Assembly (NCBI RefSeq): GCF_036370855.1
Contig: NC_088112.1
Span: 21,134,469-21,198,468 of the forward strand
DNA: 64,000 nt
Origin: Dromaius novaehollandiae
Taxonomy: Eukaryota; Chordata; Aves; Casuariiformes; Dromaiidae
Reading direction: 5' to 3'
Of this stretch, positions 49,301 to 58,800 are shown piece after piece. How positions within the stretch are numbered: the stretch's first letter is position 1; each line of letters begins with the position of its first letter. The notes under the pieces were generated by a model. That model made no database searches, had not been told where the DNA came from, and worked only from the letters and a program-made list of their open reading frames with translations. Both the position numbers and the translations under genes were made by a program.

Positions 49301-49876
49301 GAAAGAAATGACCCAGATGCCAGCTCAGCTGCCTCCTTTTCCCACATCATAGGGGACCTGGATAATAACAAGCTGCTTTACAACCTCACACAGGTTCAGC
49401 TGAGCTTGGGCACCAGAGGTAAATAAAAGCCCAGAGGATGCACGACCGTGGAGCAGTCATTCAAGCTGCACAAAGTTTAGACTTCAATTTTTTTTAGGCT
49501 CTTTCTCCTGAGGATAAGGCTCTGGAGCAGCACCCTTACTGTCACTTCTCAAATTGTCATGAAAACAAAAAATAAAATACATAGCACACAAAACACAGCA
49601 CGAGGCCTTGCCTCGCCCCTGCGGGGCCTGACCCAGGCGCCCCGGGCTACCAGGCGGCAGGGCGCCGGCGGGGAAGGAGAGGCGCTTACTGCTCTGCTCC
49701 AGCCCCGCGGGGCCAGCGCCGCCGAAGAGGCGCCGGCGGCAGGGCCGGGGGGCGCCGGCCGCGCTGCCCGCCCTGCCCCGGGCGGCGGCGGCGGCCCCCG
49801 GCAGCGGGGAGCAGCGGCGCTTCTTCCGCGGCGCCTTCCTGCCGCGGGCGCCGGGCGGCCATTTGGGCCGCTCCAT
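40244..49876 (-). CDS. MEIKIN: MEIKIN, meiosis-specific kinetochore protein (12 coding exons)
   Basis: MEIKIN acts at meiosis I kinetochores. It recruits polo-like kinase PLK1, binds CENP-C through its C-terminal part, favours mono-orientation of sister kinetochores and helps shugoshin protect centromeric cohesion. I built the gene from 12 minus-strand exons with GT-AG borders whose phases chain without error: 187, 88, 79, 58, 147, 40, 35, 95, 180, 84, 150 and 124 nt, giving about 426 residues if the last exon reads to its own stop (published mouse and human proteins are roughly 370-435). Visible features are a basic N-terminus (KAPRKKRR), S-S-P at 175-177 and 263-265, T-S-P at 395-397, S-x-E-x-x-R at 176-181, and a basic, conserved-looking C-terminal exon (KICSIVRTSPGHR). 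Identification rests on position between FNIP1 and ACSL6 plus overall character; I could not run an alignment. Introns contain no other gene; they hold simple repeats and one SINE-like fragment. The last exon is uncertain. Confidence 0.82.
40684..40833 (-). CDS. MEIKIN: MEIKIN coding exon 11
   Basis: The exon has 150 nt, 50 codons, phase 0 at both ends, encoding residues 332-381 (LSLSPVWKASSGEDLFLNTT and onward, ending EEKNIFQ). I chose the acceptor ACTGTAG at 40834, not the AG 5 nt downstream. The downstream AG puts the exon in another open frame, but joining that frame to exon 12 meets a stop after three codons. Confidence 0.76.
41539..41622 (-). CDS. MEIKIN: MEIKIN coding exon 10
   Basis: The exon has 84 nt, 28 codons, phase 0 at both ends. 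Acceptor TCTGTTTCTGTTTAG, donor CTAGAT|GTGAGT. It encodes residues 304-331, QMSSTMLIVENNKALLKNPG then YAQPAELD. It looks like a structured, conserved block within an otherwise loose protein. Confidence 0.8.
41983..42162 (-). CDS. MEIKIN: MEIKIN coding exon 9
   Basis: The exon has 180 nt, 60 codons, phase 0 at both ends. Acceptor TTTCTCACTTTAG, donor GCTATG|GTAAGA. It encodes residues 244-303 with a lysine cluster (KLKCKKKAKF) directly followed by SSPLEED, a second S-S-P candidate polo-box site flanked by acidic residues. Confidence 0.8.
42507..42601 (-). CDS. MEIKIN: MEIKIN coding exon 8
   Basis: The exon has 95 nt, phase 1 in and 0 out. Acceptor ATTTTTCACAG, donor AGAAAG|GTGAAA. It encodes residues 212-243, basic: GKQVCKITAVRERTPDLKTG, then MRCPSPTGPERK. 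Confidence 0.75.
43404..43438 (-). CDS. MEIKIN: MEIKIN coding exon 7 (35 nt)
   Basis: A micro-exon, phase 2 in and 1 out. Acceptor ATGCAATTACAG, donor TAGCAG|GTAAAA. It encodes residues 200-211, SSSELNVSTTLA. Leaving it out breaks the frame between exons 6 and 8, which is the main support. Confidence 0.65.
44747..44786 (-). CDS. MEIKIN: MEIKIN coding exon 6 (40 nt)
   Basis: A very short exon, phase 1 in and 2 out, with a good acceptor (TTTTATGTTTTTTAG) and donor (AGAAG|GTAATC). It encodes residues 187-199, EPVLEDFQDQYTR. It is supported by phase continuity with both neighbours. Confidence 0.68.
45514..45550. repeat. A-rich simple repeat
   Basis: Runs of A separated by single C, only 13 bp beyond the MEIKIN exon 5 donor. 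On the transcript it is a U-rich stretch, which can aid recognition of the weak-side donor. Confidence 0.8.
45563..45709 (-). CDS. MEIKIN: MEIKIN coding exon 5 (SSP polo motif overlapping a separase-type site)
   Basis: The exon has 147 nt, phase 1 in and 1 out. Acceptor TTCTTTTTGTAG, donor GTTCAG|GTGAGG. It encodes residues 138-186, including FLLECLDVDSTADYN and MNNCSSPETFRDEDG. S-S-P (175-177) fits the polo-box docking pattern S-[pS/pT]-P, and SPETFR (176-181) fits the separase pattern [D/S/E]-x-E-x-x-R. In mammals MEIKIN is cut by separase after an E-x-x-R at a similar distance from the N-terminus. This exon is the best single anchor for the identification. Confidence 0.82.
46843..46900 (-). 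CDS. MEIKIN: MEIKIN coding exon 4
   Basis: The exon has 58 nt, phase 0 in and 1 out. Acceptor TTTAATTATAG, donor TTCAA|GTGAGT. It encodes residues 119-137, ESSVINFESKSLKNAEVTS. Confidence 0.72.
47545..47670 (+). repeat. Possible MIR-type SINE fragment in a MEIKIN intron
   Basis: ACAAATATGAGGACC..., CAGTAACTTGCCAAAG and ACAGTAGGTCTGTG follow the order of the MIR core (ATGAGGAAAC, AAGTAACTTGCCCAAGG, CACAGCTAGTAAGTG). It is strongly diverged, as expected for an ancient amniote SINE. Confidence 0.5.
47966..48044 (-). CDS. MEIKIN: MEIKIN coding exon 3
   Basis: The exon has 79 nt, phase 2 in and 0 out. Acceptor TTTCGACTGCAG, donor CTGAAG|GTTATA. It encodes residues 92-118, IPVNVEEMTNMEETEEKIGE and onward, strongly acidic. 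Confidence 0.75.
48280..48367 (-). CDS. MEIKIN: MEIKIN coding exon 2
   Basis: The exon has 88 nt, phase 1 in and 2 out. Acceptor TTGCTCTTCTGTAG, donor CAAAG|GTCTGC. It encodes residues 63-91, SLKGKSSLKTLPEIKEKLEV and onward, a charged, probably disordered or helical segment. Confidence 0.78.
49690..49876 (-). CDS. MEIKIN: MEIKIN coding exon 1
   Basis: The exon has 62 codons plus one base (phase 1 out). The start ATG lies in CTCCCCATGGAGC, a good context. It reads MERPKWPP, then an Arg/Lys-rich stretch (KAPRKKRR) that looks like a nuclear localisation signal, then Ala/Gly/Arg-rich linker ending GLEQS. The donor is AGCA|GTAAGC. The frame stays open past the donor into the CpG island, so exon 1 alone misleads gene finders. 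Confidence 0.75.
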
Positions 49877-49995
49877 GGGGAGCGGGCGCGACGGCAGCGC
49901 TCAGCGGGCAGCCGCAGCGCCCCACACGCCCGGCCCGGCCCACGCCCTCCCGCCGGCCCCAACCGCCACGCCGGGCCGTTGAGGCCGGCGAAAAG

Positions 49996-50004
49996 GGCGG
50001 GAAG
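49996..50004 (+). promoter_or_regulatory. MEIKIN: E2F/E2F6-type motif
   Basis: GGCGGGAAG upstream of MEIKIN. E2F6 with PRC1.6 represses many meiotic genes in somatic cells; function at this site is inferred. Confidence 0.4.
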
Positions 50005-50330
50005 GCGCCGCCCGCCACGGAAGCCCCGCCCCGCGCGGCCGCCCGCCCGCGGCAGGGGGCGCTGCCCGCCCGCGAGGCGCCCTGAGGCGACGGGGACAGC
50101 GGCGGGGCGGCTCCTCCCGCTGCCGGCCGTGCCCGGCCCGGCCCCGCCGCTGTGTGAGGGGAAAAGGTGTGTCCGCAGGCGGCCAACGCCGGGCCCGGCC
50201 CGGGGAGGGCGGCGGGTCCTTCGGAGAGGCGGCGCGGCGCCCACCAATGGGAAGGGATCCCCCCCCTTAAGTGTGATATCAATAAACATGTCTGTCTGGA
50301 GGGGCGCGATACGACACAGGGCCGGCCTGC

Positions 50331-50805
50331 ATCAACCCTGGGCAGCTCACGGGCAGGCCAAGGGGGGAAAAAAAAAAGATTTAAAAAACGATGCGGACCA
50401 CTTCAGCAGTGACCGTTTTCCTTAAGCTAAGACCAGCGCCAGACAGAGGTTTCTGAGGAAAAACGAGTCATCTGGAAGCGTATCATTTCCCGTGGATCAC
50501 CCTGCGCCGTCCTGCTCTCCCGGCGGGCTGCGCGGGGGCTCTGCGGGATGGTGCTGCTCGGTCTCGCTCTTTTTGACTAATAAACGTGTATAGATTTGGG
50601 TTTATAATACAAGTTCTTGCAATCAGGACAGCATACGCTATATTTCTCTTAGTGGTCAGACCTTGTTAGTCCTTCGGCTTATGTTCATAGAGATAAGTCT
50701 CATTACTTCACGAAAAACCTAGGTCTTTGGATCTCCTGGGTTACCAGCGAAGGGAGGGACGCGAGTGCACACAATAACAGGAGCAGAGACTGAACGCTTT
50801 TAGGT
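50331..50805. other. Intergenic spacer between the ACSL6 3' end and the MEIKIN promoter
   Basis: A short, unremarkable spacer with an A-rich run near 50368-50380. I see no gene or RNA in it. Confidence 0.5.
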
Positions 50806-53800
50806 TTTATTGTTTTAGGTACATAGTCTGAAAAAATACTATGCATTCCCAGTTGTCAAATCATATTAAACAAGCATATGTGTTTGGTTATATTATTACT
50901 GCTTTAAAATGAGAACTGAAACCATTTCAGAAAGACTGCTGCGCGGCGATCTCCGGCGAACTGTGAAACGATTTATTTGCAGAAGACTGCTAAAATGGAT
51001 CTCCGCTTCCAATAGTCCTTTGGTCGTTATTTTATTTAACTTGGTTTTCTACAGCGTGTTGCATATAGGCACGCGTTCTGGGCGACTTCATCCTGACGGG
51101 GTGGACAGATGCTGGAGTAACAACGGACTTTATAAAAGAGATTTTATTGTCTGTCAGTCGACAAGAATATTTTTAGGAGCAGTTTTGAGAAATGTGACAA
51201 TTTAAGTCTTTACAAAAGTCCCCATAGATGACTTTTTGATATACACACTAATATACCAAAACTGAAAAAATCTTTAATTACAATTAAGTTTTTTTTTTAC
51301 ACAAATATTATATTTTAACCCCTTCACCTTCTGTTGAAAATAGAATAGGCAATCTGTAGGAAAGTGCCTCATTAGTTTGCTGCATGTACTTGCTAAAATA
51401 CATAACAAAAAGCTGTAGTAAAGTGAAGGGCTTAAAGGGGCTCTGGATGCCTCAGAAAAAATTTAACAATTCCAGGGATCTAAAACTGTTTCCTCCCAAT
51501 TACTACGAGTTTCCAGATTTCTCATCCAAACTGCTGAATAGCCGCAGCTTCATCATTTAACTGGAGTAAATATAGCACAGAAACCTATAAATGTGAAAAG
51601 TACTGAATAATAAGTTAATTCCAAGGAGAAACAAAGCTCTAATTCTGATATCTTTGTTTTTCATAGACAAAACCAAAGTGAGCTAGAGAAACAAAAGATA
51701 CGCAGACAGAATTGCCTTTAAATAAAATGCTTTTCCAAATCTTCTGTAAGGCATCAAGAGGTCTTTAAGTAATCTGTTACCATGCAAAAATAGTATATTC
51801 TTTCCCCATTTACATTCATCTTGTAGCAATTTATTTACATATACATCACTGGTTTGTGCTTTTAACACATGGCAAATAAAAATCCTATAGTTAACTTGTT
51901 TCATTCCAGATTAAGTCAAATTTTTTTCTGCTATATGCAACAAAATTATATCTATGGCAAAAATGACACTGGACATTACTGGTGCTGATACATACTTATT
52001 AACAGTGATGATAGATTGTGAAATAGTACTTTATCAATAAAGAACTCACCATCTCTCATCTGATGTATATCAACTATTTTAACCTGCACATGTACTTTTC
52101 AGTACAGAAAAATCCCATATATTTCCTGCCAACAGGGGGTTAAGACCCAATACTGGTTTTGTGTATGATTTGTGTTCACCCTTTTGTGTGTCTTTGACCA
52201 TTTCTGTGGCAGAGTGGTATTTTGTCTGTGCAACATATATTGAGTGAAGAACAAACAAAGTATATAACTGAGCAATTAGTCTCTTCCTGGAGGATGCATT
52301 TTATCTGGTTTTCATATACGAGCACTGGAGACCGTCTTCCAGTGAGTTCAAAGGCACAGCACCAGGCCCAGGAAGAATCTCCCATTTCGAATAGGTAAGA
52401 GATATAATAAATCACTGACTGCGGCATACTCAATACATTGCCTTCTGCGGCAGCGGTACAGGACTGCTCCGAACCCTGACCACGCGCAGAGTCCACCCAC
52501 AGCAGGACTGAGAGCTTCTGATTTCTGTGGGCTTGCTGTGTTTCCTCATTTTCTTGATAGCAGAACGAACCCCTGCCTGGTAGTGGTTAGTTAGAAACAG
52601 TCATTTTTAAGCCATCAAGAATAGGTCTGTTTACAGAGAAGGGAAACTTGCGTTGCCATTAATGCAATGGCACTCGAGTCGTGAATCTTTCAAAGACAAA
52701 TACATATATTAAAAAATCTTGTAACTAGTTACCTTGAGAAAAAACAAACTTGTTATTGGACAACGCTGGGGATTTTCTGTGGTGGTCACAATAAGTATAT
52801 AAGTTTAAGAAAAGTCAAAGCAAGACAATATTCCTGGACTTTGAGGAGAGGCATGTTTGTGCCTAGCTCATTAAATAATTCCCTACCCATATACTCATGT
52901 CAAGTTTTAATCTCTTACAACATTGTTATGGTTTTGGAGACAGAGACTGATCTTCAGTGGAAAATCTGATCGCACAAGAAAGTATCAGAGACAGCTTTCA
53001 TTTATTCATACAGCTTCCCACAAGATCTGGAAATACTCACACTTTTGGCGTGACAATTGAAACAATTTCTCCCAAATTTGGTAGCATCCTAGTGTGATCA
53101 ATTCCTTTTTTTTTTCTCCTGTTCTTTTGGTGTTCACATCATTAGCTCTAGTACATCTGATATTTTGCGTCGAATACAAAAGAGGCCTACAGATATGTTA
53201 TTCATTAACAAAACAGCATTATATACTTAAAAAATAAAGAGCCAACCCATCCATAAGTAAACTCATATTAGGATCTTCTATACTTACACAAAGTTACAGT
53301 TCTGTTATGTAGAAAGGTCTGGTAAACTGAAATCACCTTAGGAGAAAAGTAAATTAAATTCATGTGGTCATGAAAAGGGTCCGTGGAAAATAGCTTTTTA
53401 TATTTATTTAAATAGTTACTTTTTTTTTTTTAAGTAAGTTCCATTAAAACAGGCAAGAAAGTGCACTGCATCTAATTCCTCATTGCTTTGACGCGTTCGT
53501 ATGCAATGACCGTCTTTTGGCTGACACAAAAACGAGATGAATGAGACTCCTCAAAGATGAAAATCCTTTACGACTTGACCTAAAGAGCCAGATTCTGGAG
53601 CTGGCAACAGTAATTCGTATCCTCTGTAGATGTGACACTCAAATTCCCCCAGTGAACCTGTCGCTGTCTGCATCAGTGAAAAATGGGTGTGAGATACCAT
53701 CAGATCACAGTAATGGTATTTCTTACTTGCTTTGGACTGATAAGAATGATTACACAGGAAGAAAAATGAAAAATCAGGCGTAAAAGGGATTCAGACCAAC

Positions 53801-55667
53801 ACTTTCACATTTGATTAATCAATCACCACATCCTTTATGTGAGTGATGATATTAACAAGTTTCCTTTGTATCATTTTGTTCTGAAATTACTGCAATAAAT
53901 CAGCCTCTGTGTAAAACTAACACATTAGTTCAATTTATTTCATTTTTTAAAGCATGCAATGCCATTTCAGAGGGAAAATAAGGGATAATTTAGATTAATA
54001 ATTTAATCTTTTAGCTTCAAAGGTCTACAGTGGATTCCAGTCTAAGAAGGTAAGTGTGCTTTCTCTGCCCTAGCAAAGAAGATCTAGCAGGCACAGCTCC
54101 ATGCTAGTATGCACCGGTGCAACAAACAGCAGCTATTAAAATATACATATACATTTAGGACCCTGTTGAGCAGGAGGAGGCCACCGACAGTCCAGATATT
54201 CAAGCTACCTGACTTCTCCAGTTTTCTCACTTTGTTGCACCACGCTTCACGTCAGGACAGGCTGCTGGAGCCTGCTCCGTCCCACCGGGGACTTGGCCCT
54301 TCCCAGTGGCTTCGCTGGCTCTGAAATCTGCGGTTTCATCTGGCCTCATTGCTCTTTATCCAAAGAGGCCAGTGGAAGCGGCGGCAGCGGGAGCTGAGGC
54401 TGCCGATGTCCAAACGCAGAGACGTGGTCTTTGGAGGCCTTTCTGCAGTCACGTCCAAGCTCTCGCCGCCCCGTGACACCTTGCAATGGAAATGGGTGAC
54501 GAAGCCTTCCTCCCACCCCGGGCCTTGTGCAGGAACCGTCCGTGCTCTTCGCAGCTACCCGACGGATGCCCTCCACGGCTGCATTTCAGCAGGCTGCAGG
54601 CCAGCCTTTCTCCAAAATAAACTCGGTTTGCTAAGCCCCATTCAAAATTGCGTTGTGCTTCTTTTCTTTACCGCCGTCTCTGGAAGGGAGCGAGTCCGAC
54701 TGGGCTACCCAGTCCTAGCAGCACGTTGAGTGACAACGGAGGGACGGGGAGCAGACGGGTTAGTGTGGACACGTTTGCACGCTCGCTCTCTGGTGCGTTT
54801 TTTTTGTTTTTTTGAACTCCCCCAGGAAGCTGCTACAGGGCCGGCAATGCTTTAGCAACCTTCCCAGGCTGAGCGGTGCTGGTGCCCGTGCGTGGCCCTA
54901 ACGAAAACCCAGCGAGCCACGTATCAACCGAGTCCGCCTGGAAAGCAAATAGAGGGAATTCTAGCCTAGGGCTTCCTAACACGCTTTTGTCATTTCCAGG
55001 GAATACTAATCTGACCTTTCCCTTTAAGTATAACATACCAAGAGGCCTATTAAGTACAAATACCAGGAGATCTGTTCCTATTTCTATTCTGGTTGTTGGT
55101 TAGGTCATTAATGATTAAATCAAATCAATGTAATTTATATTCTGCAGCATATAAAAACTAACACTTAATATATAAACCAATATCCAGCTTGAAGTTCCAG
55201 ATCAGGGAAAATAGACTTTCACCATCAATCGCTGATTGTTTGAGGTAGACCACATTATTGAATTATCACAATTTTAGTCCCTAATCTATTAAGTTATATA
55301 CAATCAAATACCAACAGACATACCCAAAATTCTTTTCTCTGTTTAATCAGAAACATTTGTAGTTAATAAGTTTCCATAATTTACTCGGTCATGGACTGAA
55401 ATTTCTGTGTGTTTTTGTGGGTATTGAACATAATTTTTAGTAGTCTCCTAGTGTGTACATAGAGTAAAAAGAGCCTGTATCCAACACCTGATGAAAAAAG
55501 GAGGAAAACGAAAATTATGGTTAGTGGTGAAATCCCGGAACAACGAAAGGCTCGAATGTGAGATTCAGGTGCTTCTCCATTTCGGCTGTGCCGGTCTGGC
55601 TCTGTACTTCGAGTGTTACTGTGGGGTTGCTAGCAAGCCCGCCCGTCCGAGGGGTCCTCCCGCGGCT
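50806..55667 (-). other. ACSL6: Probable long ACSL6 3' UTR, ending at AATAAA
   Basis: No exon of another gene is visible on either strand between the ACSL6 stop and 50806. AATAAA on the minus strand at 50811-50806 is followed by the U/GU-rich TCTGCTCCTGTTATTGTGTG, a good cleavage context. Mammalian ACSL6 transcripts also have multi-kilobase 3' UTRs. Earlier AATAAA copies (for example near 53939-53934) could give shorter forms. A GC-richer segment at 54.2-54.9 kb interrupts the AT-rich sequence. The extent is inferred. Confidence 0.45.
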
Positions 55668-55808
55668 TCAGATGGAGATGCTTGAATACAGCTCTTCGAT
55701 TTGTCTTTTGAAGTAATCCCTCAGTTCTGGCCTCTTAGCCTTTAACGTAGGCGTCAACAAACCGTTCTGCACCGAGAACATATCGGAGTGAATGTAAATG
55801 GCTTTGAC
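55668..55808 (-). CDS. ACSL6: ACSL6 last coding exon with stop
   Basis: 46 codons and TGA (55670-55668); acceptor TTTTTCATTATAG. It encodes [20 protein letters not shown] then [20 protein letters not shown] and YSSISI. The lysine in TPTLKAKR is the conserved A10 catalytic lysine. Confidence 0.97.
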   Translation of the reverse strand, partial: VKAIYIHSDMFSVQNGLLTPTLKAKRPELRDYFKRQIEELYSSISI

Positions 55809-58800
55809 CTATAATGAAAAAGGGAAACAGAGAATCACGGGCAGCCCACGCAGCCTCGCTCGGCTCGGTCCCCTCCGCCCGCCGGCCCCGGCGCAAACCA
55901 CCGCCCCGTCTTTGCTGAACCAAACTCTCGGGGCTGCGAAAAGCCGGTGCTGCAGGCTGGAAACCGAAATCTGAATGGGCAGGTTACCTGGATCAGCACT
56001 GTCACCCTTTGCCCATCCGACCCGCTGCGACACTGCAGATTAACGATGGCTCTACAGAAAAGCACCTCCCTGGCATTACGCTTTTTCTCTGGTGGTGGCA
56101 CACGTAATGGGGCATATCCTCCAAAAACGAGTCCTTCCAACCGCAGCAGCCGTACCGCAGCTGTCAGTGCTACGGATCTGGGGCCACATTCCCTCTGCCA
56201 CCGTGAACCGCAAAGAAAGCGGCGCTAATTCAGCCCTGCAAAATCATCGTGAAGGTTTGCAGGGCTGCTCACTGCCCGCGGCGTCTGGGCAAACCCCCCA
56301 GGCATCTGCTGCTCTCCCGATCCCCAGAGCAGCCCGTCTGCCCTTCGGCAGCCTGGGAGCTGCAGGATGATGCTCTGCCGTGTACAGGGGCTCCCAAGCC
56401 ATACAAATATTGGCCACAATGTCTGGCACAACGCTAGGATTTAAGATTACCTATTGCCACCGAGATCCCGTTTTAAAGCCCTTTGCTTTTGAAGTGAAGA
56501 ACGTTTCTCCTTGACTTTTAGGAAGACAGCAAAGCTTTCCTCCCTACTTCATTAATTGCAAAATGCTAGCAGAAGCAATTAGCTGAGAATATCTCATATG
56601 CAAAGACTATGGCAGGAGCAAACCAGACTAACACAGACAATTATGTGCACTACAAACCATGCTTTGTATCGAATTTCCTTTTAAAATTCATTTCTATTGA
56701 ATATCATCTCATTTTCATACATCACAGGGAAATGAAGAATAACAGGTTTAAGTTTAATGGTGCTTCTGCATCACTCAAACATGGTGAACTACTCATCAGA
56801 ATTACTGTAACAGAAACACCCCAAATAAAACCAAAATATCCCCTTGATGATTATTTTTAAATAATTAATTCTTAAGGTAGTAATTTTTAATACAAGTGCA
56901 ATAAGTATTGTAAATTTTAGAATGTGATCTTTTAACTTTGTTTTTAATGCTATGAAGTACAATCTTGATTTCAGATCTCTCCCTCTGCAGCATCTGTAGC
57001 TCTGTTGCAGAAATATTTCCAAACCATAGAAAAGGATCAGTGCACAGACTGAAAATAAATGAAACACCGGCATTTCCTATGCCACTTGTAAGAAGGGTAA
57101 TTAAAGACCCAGTTTCTTACAGTGCTTTTGATAGGAGAAGGATCAGAGTCCTCGCGATTTATCTTGCCCATTGGTCACCAAACCAGAGAGATTACCCATG
57201 TCCCTGGAGTGGATTTTTACCTCTGCACCCAAAACTTCCACCAAAGTTAATTCAAATATCTAGGACGAGTGGAAGGCAAATCCCAGTGAATATTCATCAA
57301 AGGAACGAATGCAACTTGCCAGCATTAAAGCTCCCTTTTCGAAAACATGGTATATAACTACAATAAGAATAACAAACGCTAACACATCTCCATTCCTGTA
57401 AACGGACAACGTGCATGTCTGACCACGGTAGGTAATGTGTTAGCTGTTTCATTTTACCTGCTCGAAGGAGTGCAGTCCGCTCTCCTTACCTAACCGGACC
57501 ATATCTTCCATTATTGCTTGCTGCACTTCCTGGGTTGAAACACACAAATTCTCCATGAAATACCAAGAAACGACTTTACATAGCAAAAAATAGCCAAGAA
57601 AACACTTTTCCAAGTAAAGTTCAAGTGCATTATTGACAACTTATATATAATTAAAAAAATTAAATTAAATATATTAAAAATGTTCAAGTAAGTGCGATGC
57701 TGTTAACTCTTTCCTCTGAAATGTAAGGCCAATATTTTCAAGTTTAGATGGCAAAGGCTAAATGTTTAAACTTGCAATTCTCCAACCATTTGCCACACTT
57801 TTAGACGCAGAACTGCTTCCCGCTGATGCAGCGGGCCGATTCCACGGCATCAGCGTTCAACGATGCGACTGAAGGTGGTTTAAGCTCTGTAACTTGCCAT
57901 TTTTGTAGTAATTCCTATTATATCATTAACTGAAGTCAACAAAACCCAGAAGGCACTATTTTTCATGAGATTTTTTAAAAGCATGGATTTTATGCTAGGA
58001 AAAGGTCCAATCATTTGATAGGGAAATAAAGATGAACCTTTTCTTGGCCAATGACTACTGAATCGATGTAAATAGGAACAAGTTAGGGAGTTTAGACATG
58101 CCTTGCTCATTTTCTTTTTTTCTGAGCCTGTGACTGTTTCATAGCCATCATTTCTTGGTATTGCAGGCAACTGGTGATTAAACATGCAAATGAGGATCTG
58201 TTGCCTAACTTCACCGTAACGGGCTTTTTCTGGGGCCTGGGTGAGCGTTGCACGTCCCCGTGGCCCCGCGGGAACTCGGCTCCCCGCCGGCACCAGCAGC
58301 GACAACCCCGCCGCGGCCAGCCCAGAGCTCTGCCACGGTATCCAGGTTAATCCTGCTTAAGAGCTTGCTCTAACGGGGTTAATTTTCCATGAAGAAATAG
58401 CTCTCGTCACTGGGATCAGTAATAACAAAAGCTGGCTTTAGCTAGGTTATGCTGCGGTGGAAAAAATGCCCGGACCGCGCACAGAGACGAAGGCAAACCT
58501 TATTTCTGCAGAGCTCTGCATACGCCCCATCAAACCCCCTCTTCTTGGCCCAGCCTGGCATCACTTCCGAGTCGGGCACCACGATTCCTACCAGAAAGGC
58601 CTGCGGGTGGAGGGAAATGAGCTTCAGCTGAACTCTGAACCCCGTTTAGGCACTTCGCTGATGTAATTAACCCTGCCGAATTTGCTCGCGCGCAGTCCTG
58701 GGCACCCTGCGCTTCCCAGGCTGGCCACCTCCCCGCTACGAGACCACGGTGCTGCCCGGAGCAAGTGGCCCCGGTGGCCTGGGCAGCCTCTGTCAACCAA

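Larger units (their letters stand above)
49600..50330 (-). promoter_or_regulatory. MEIKIN: MEIKIN promoter CpG island
   Basis: Dense CpG around the MEIKIN start codon, extending about 450 bp upstream. No TATA box lies close upstream. GGCGGGAAG (plus strand 49996-50004), about 120 bp upstream of the ATG, matches the E2F/E2F6 consensus, a common feature of germline genes silenced in somatic cells. Long open frames on both strands (up to 288 codons) are Pro/Ala/Gly/Arg-rich shadows. Confidence 0.75.

Noticed and set aside
49549-50425. Frames of 246 and 288 codons on opposite strands in the MEIKIN CpG island
   Set aside because: Low-complexity Pro/Ala/Gly/Arg composition on both strands at once, as expected from CpG-rich DNA without stops.
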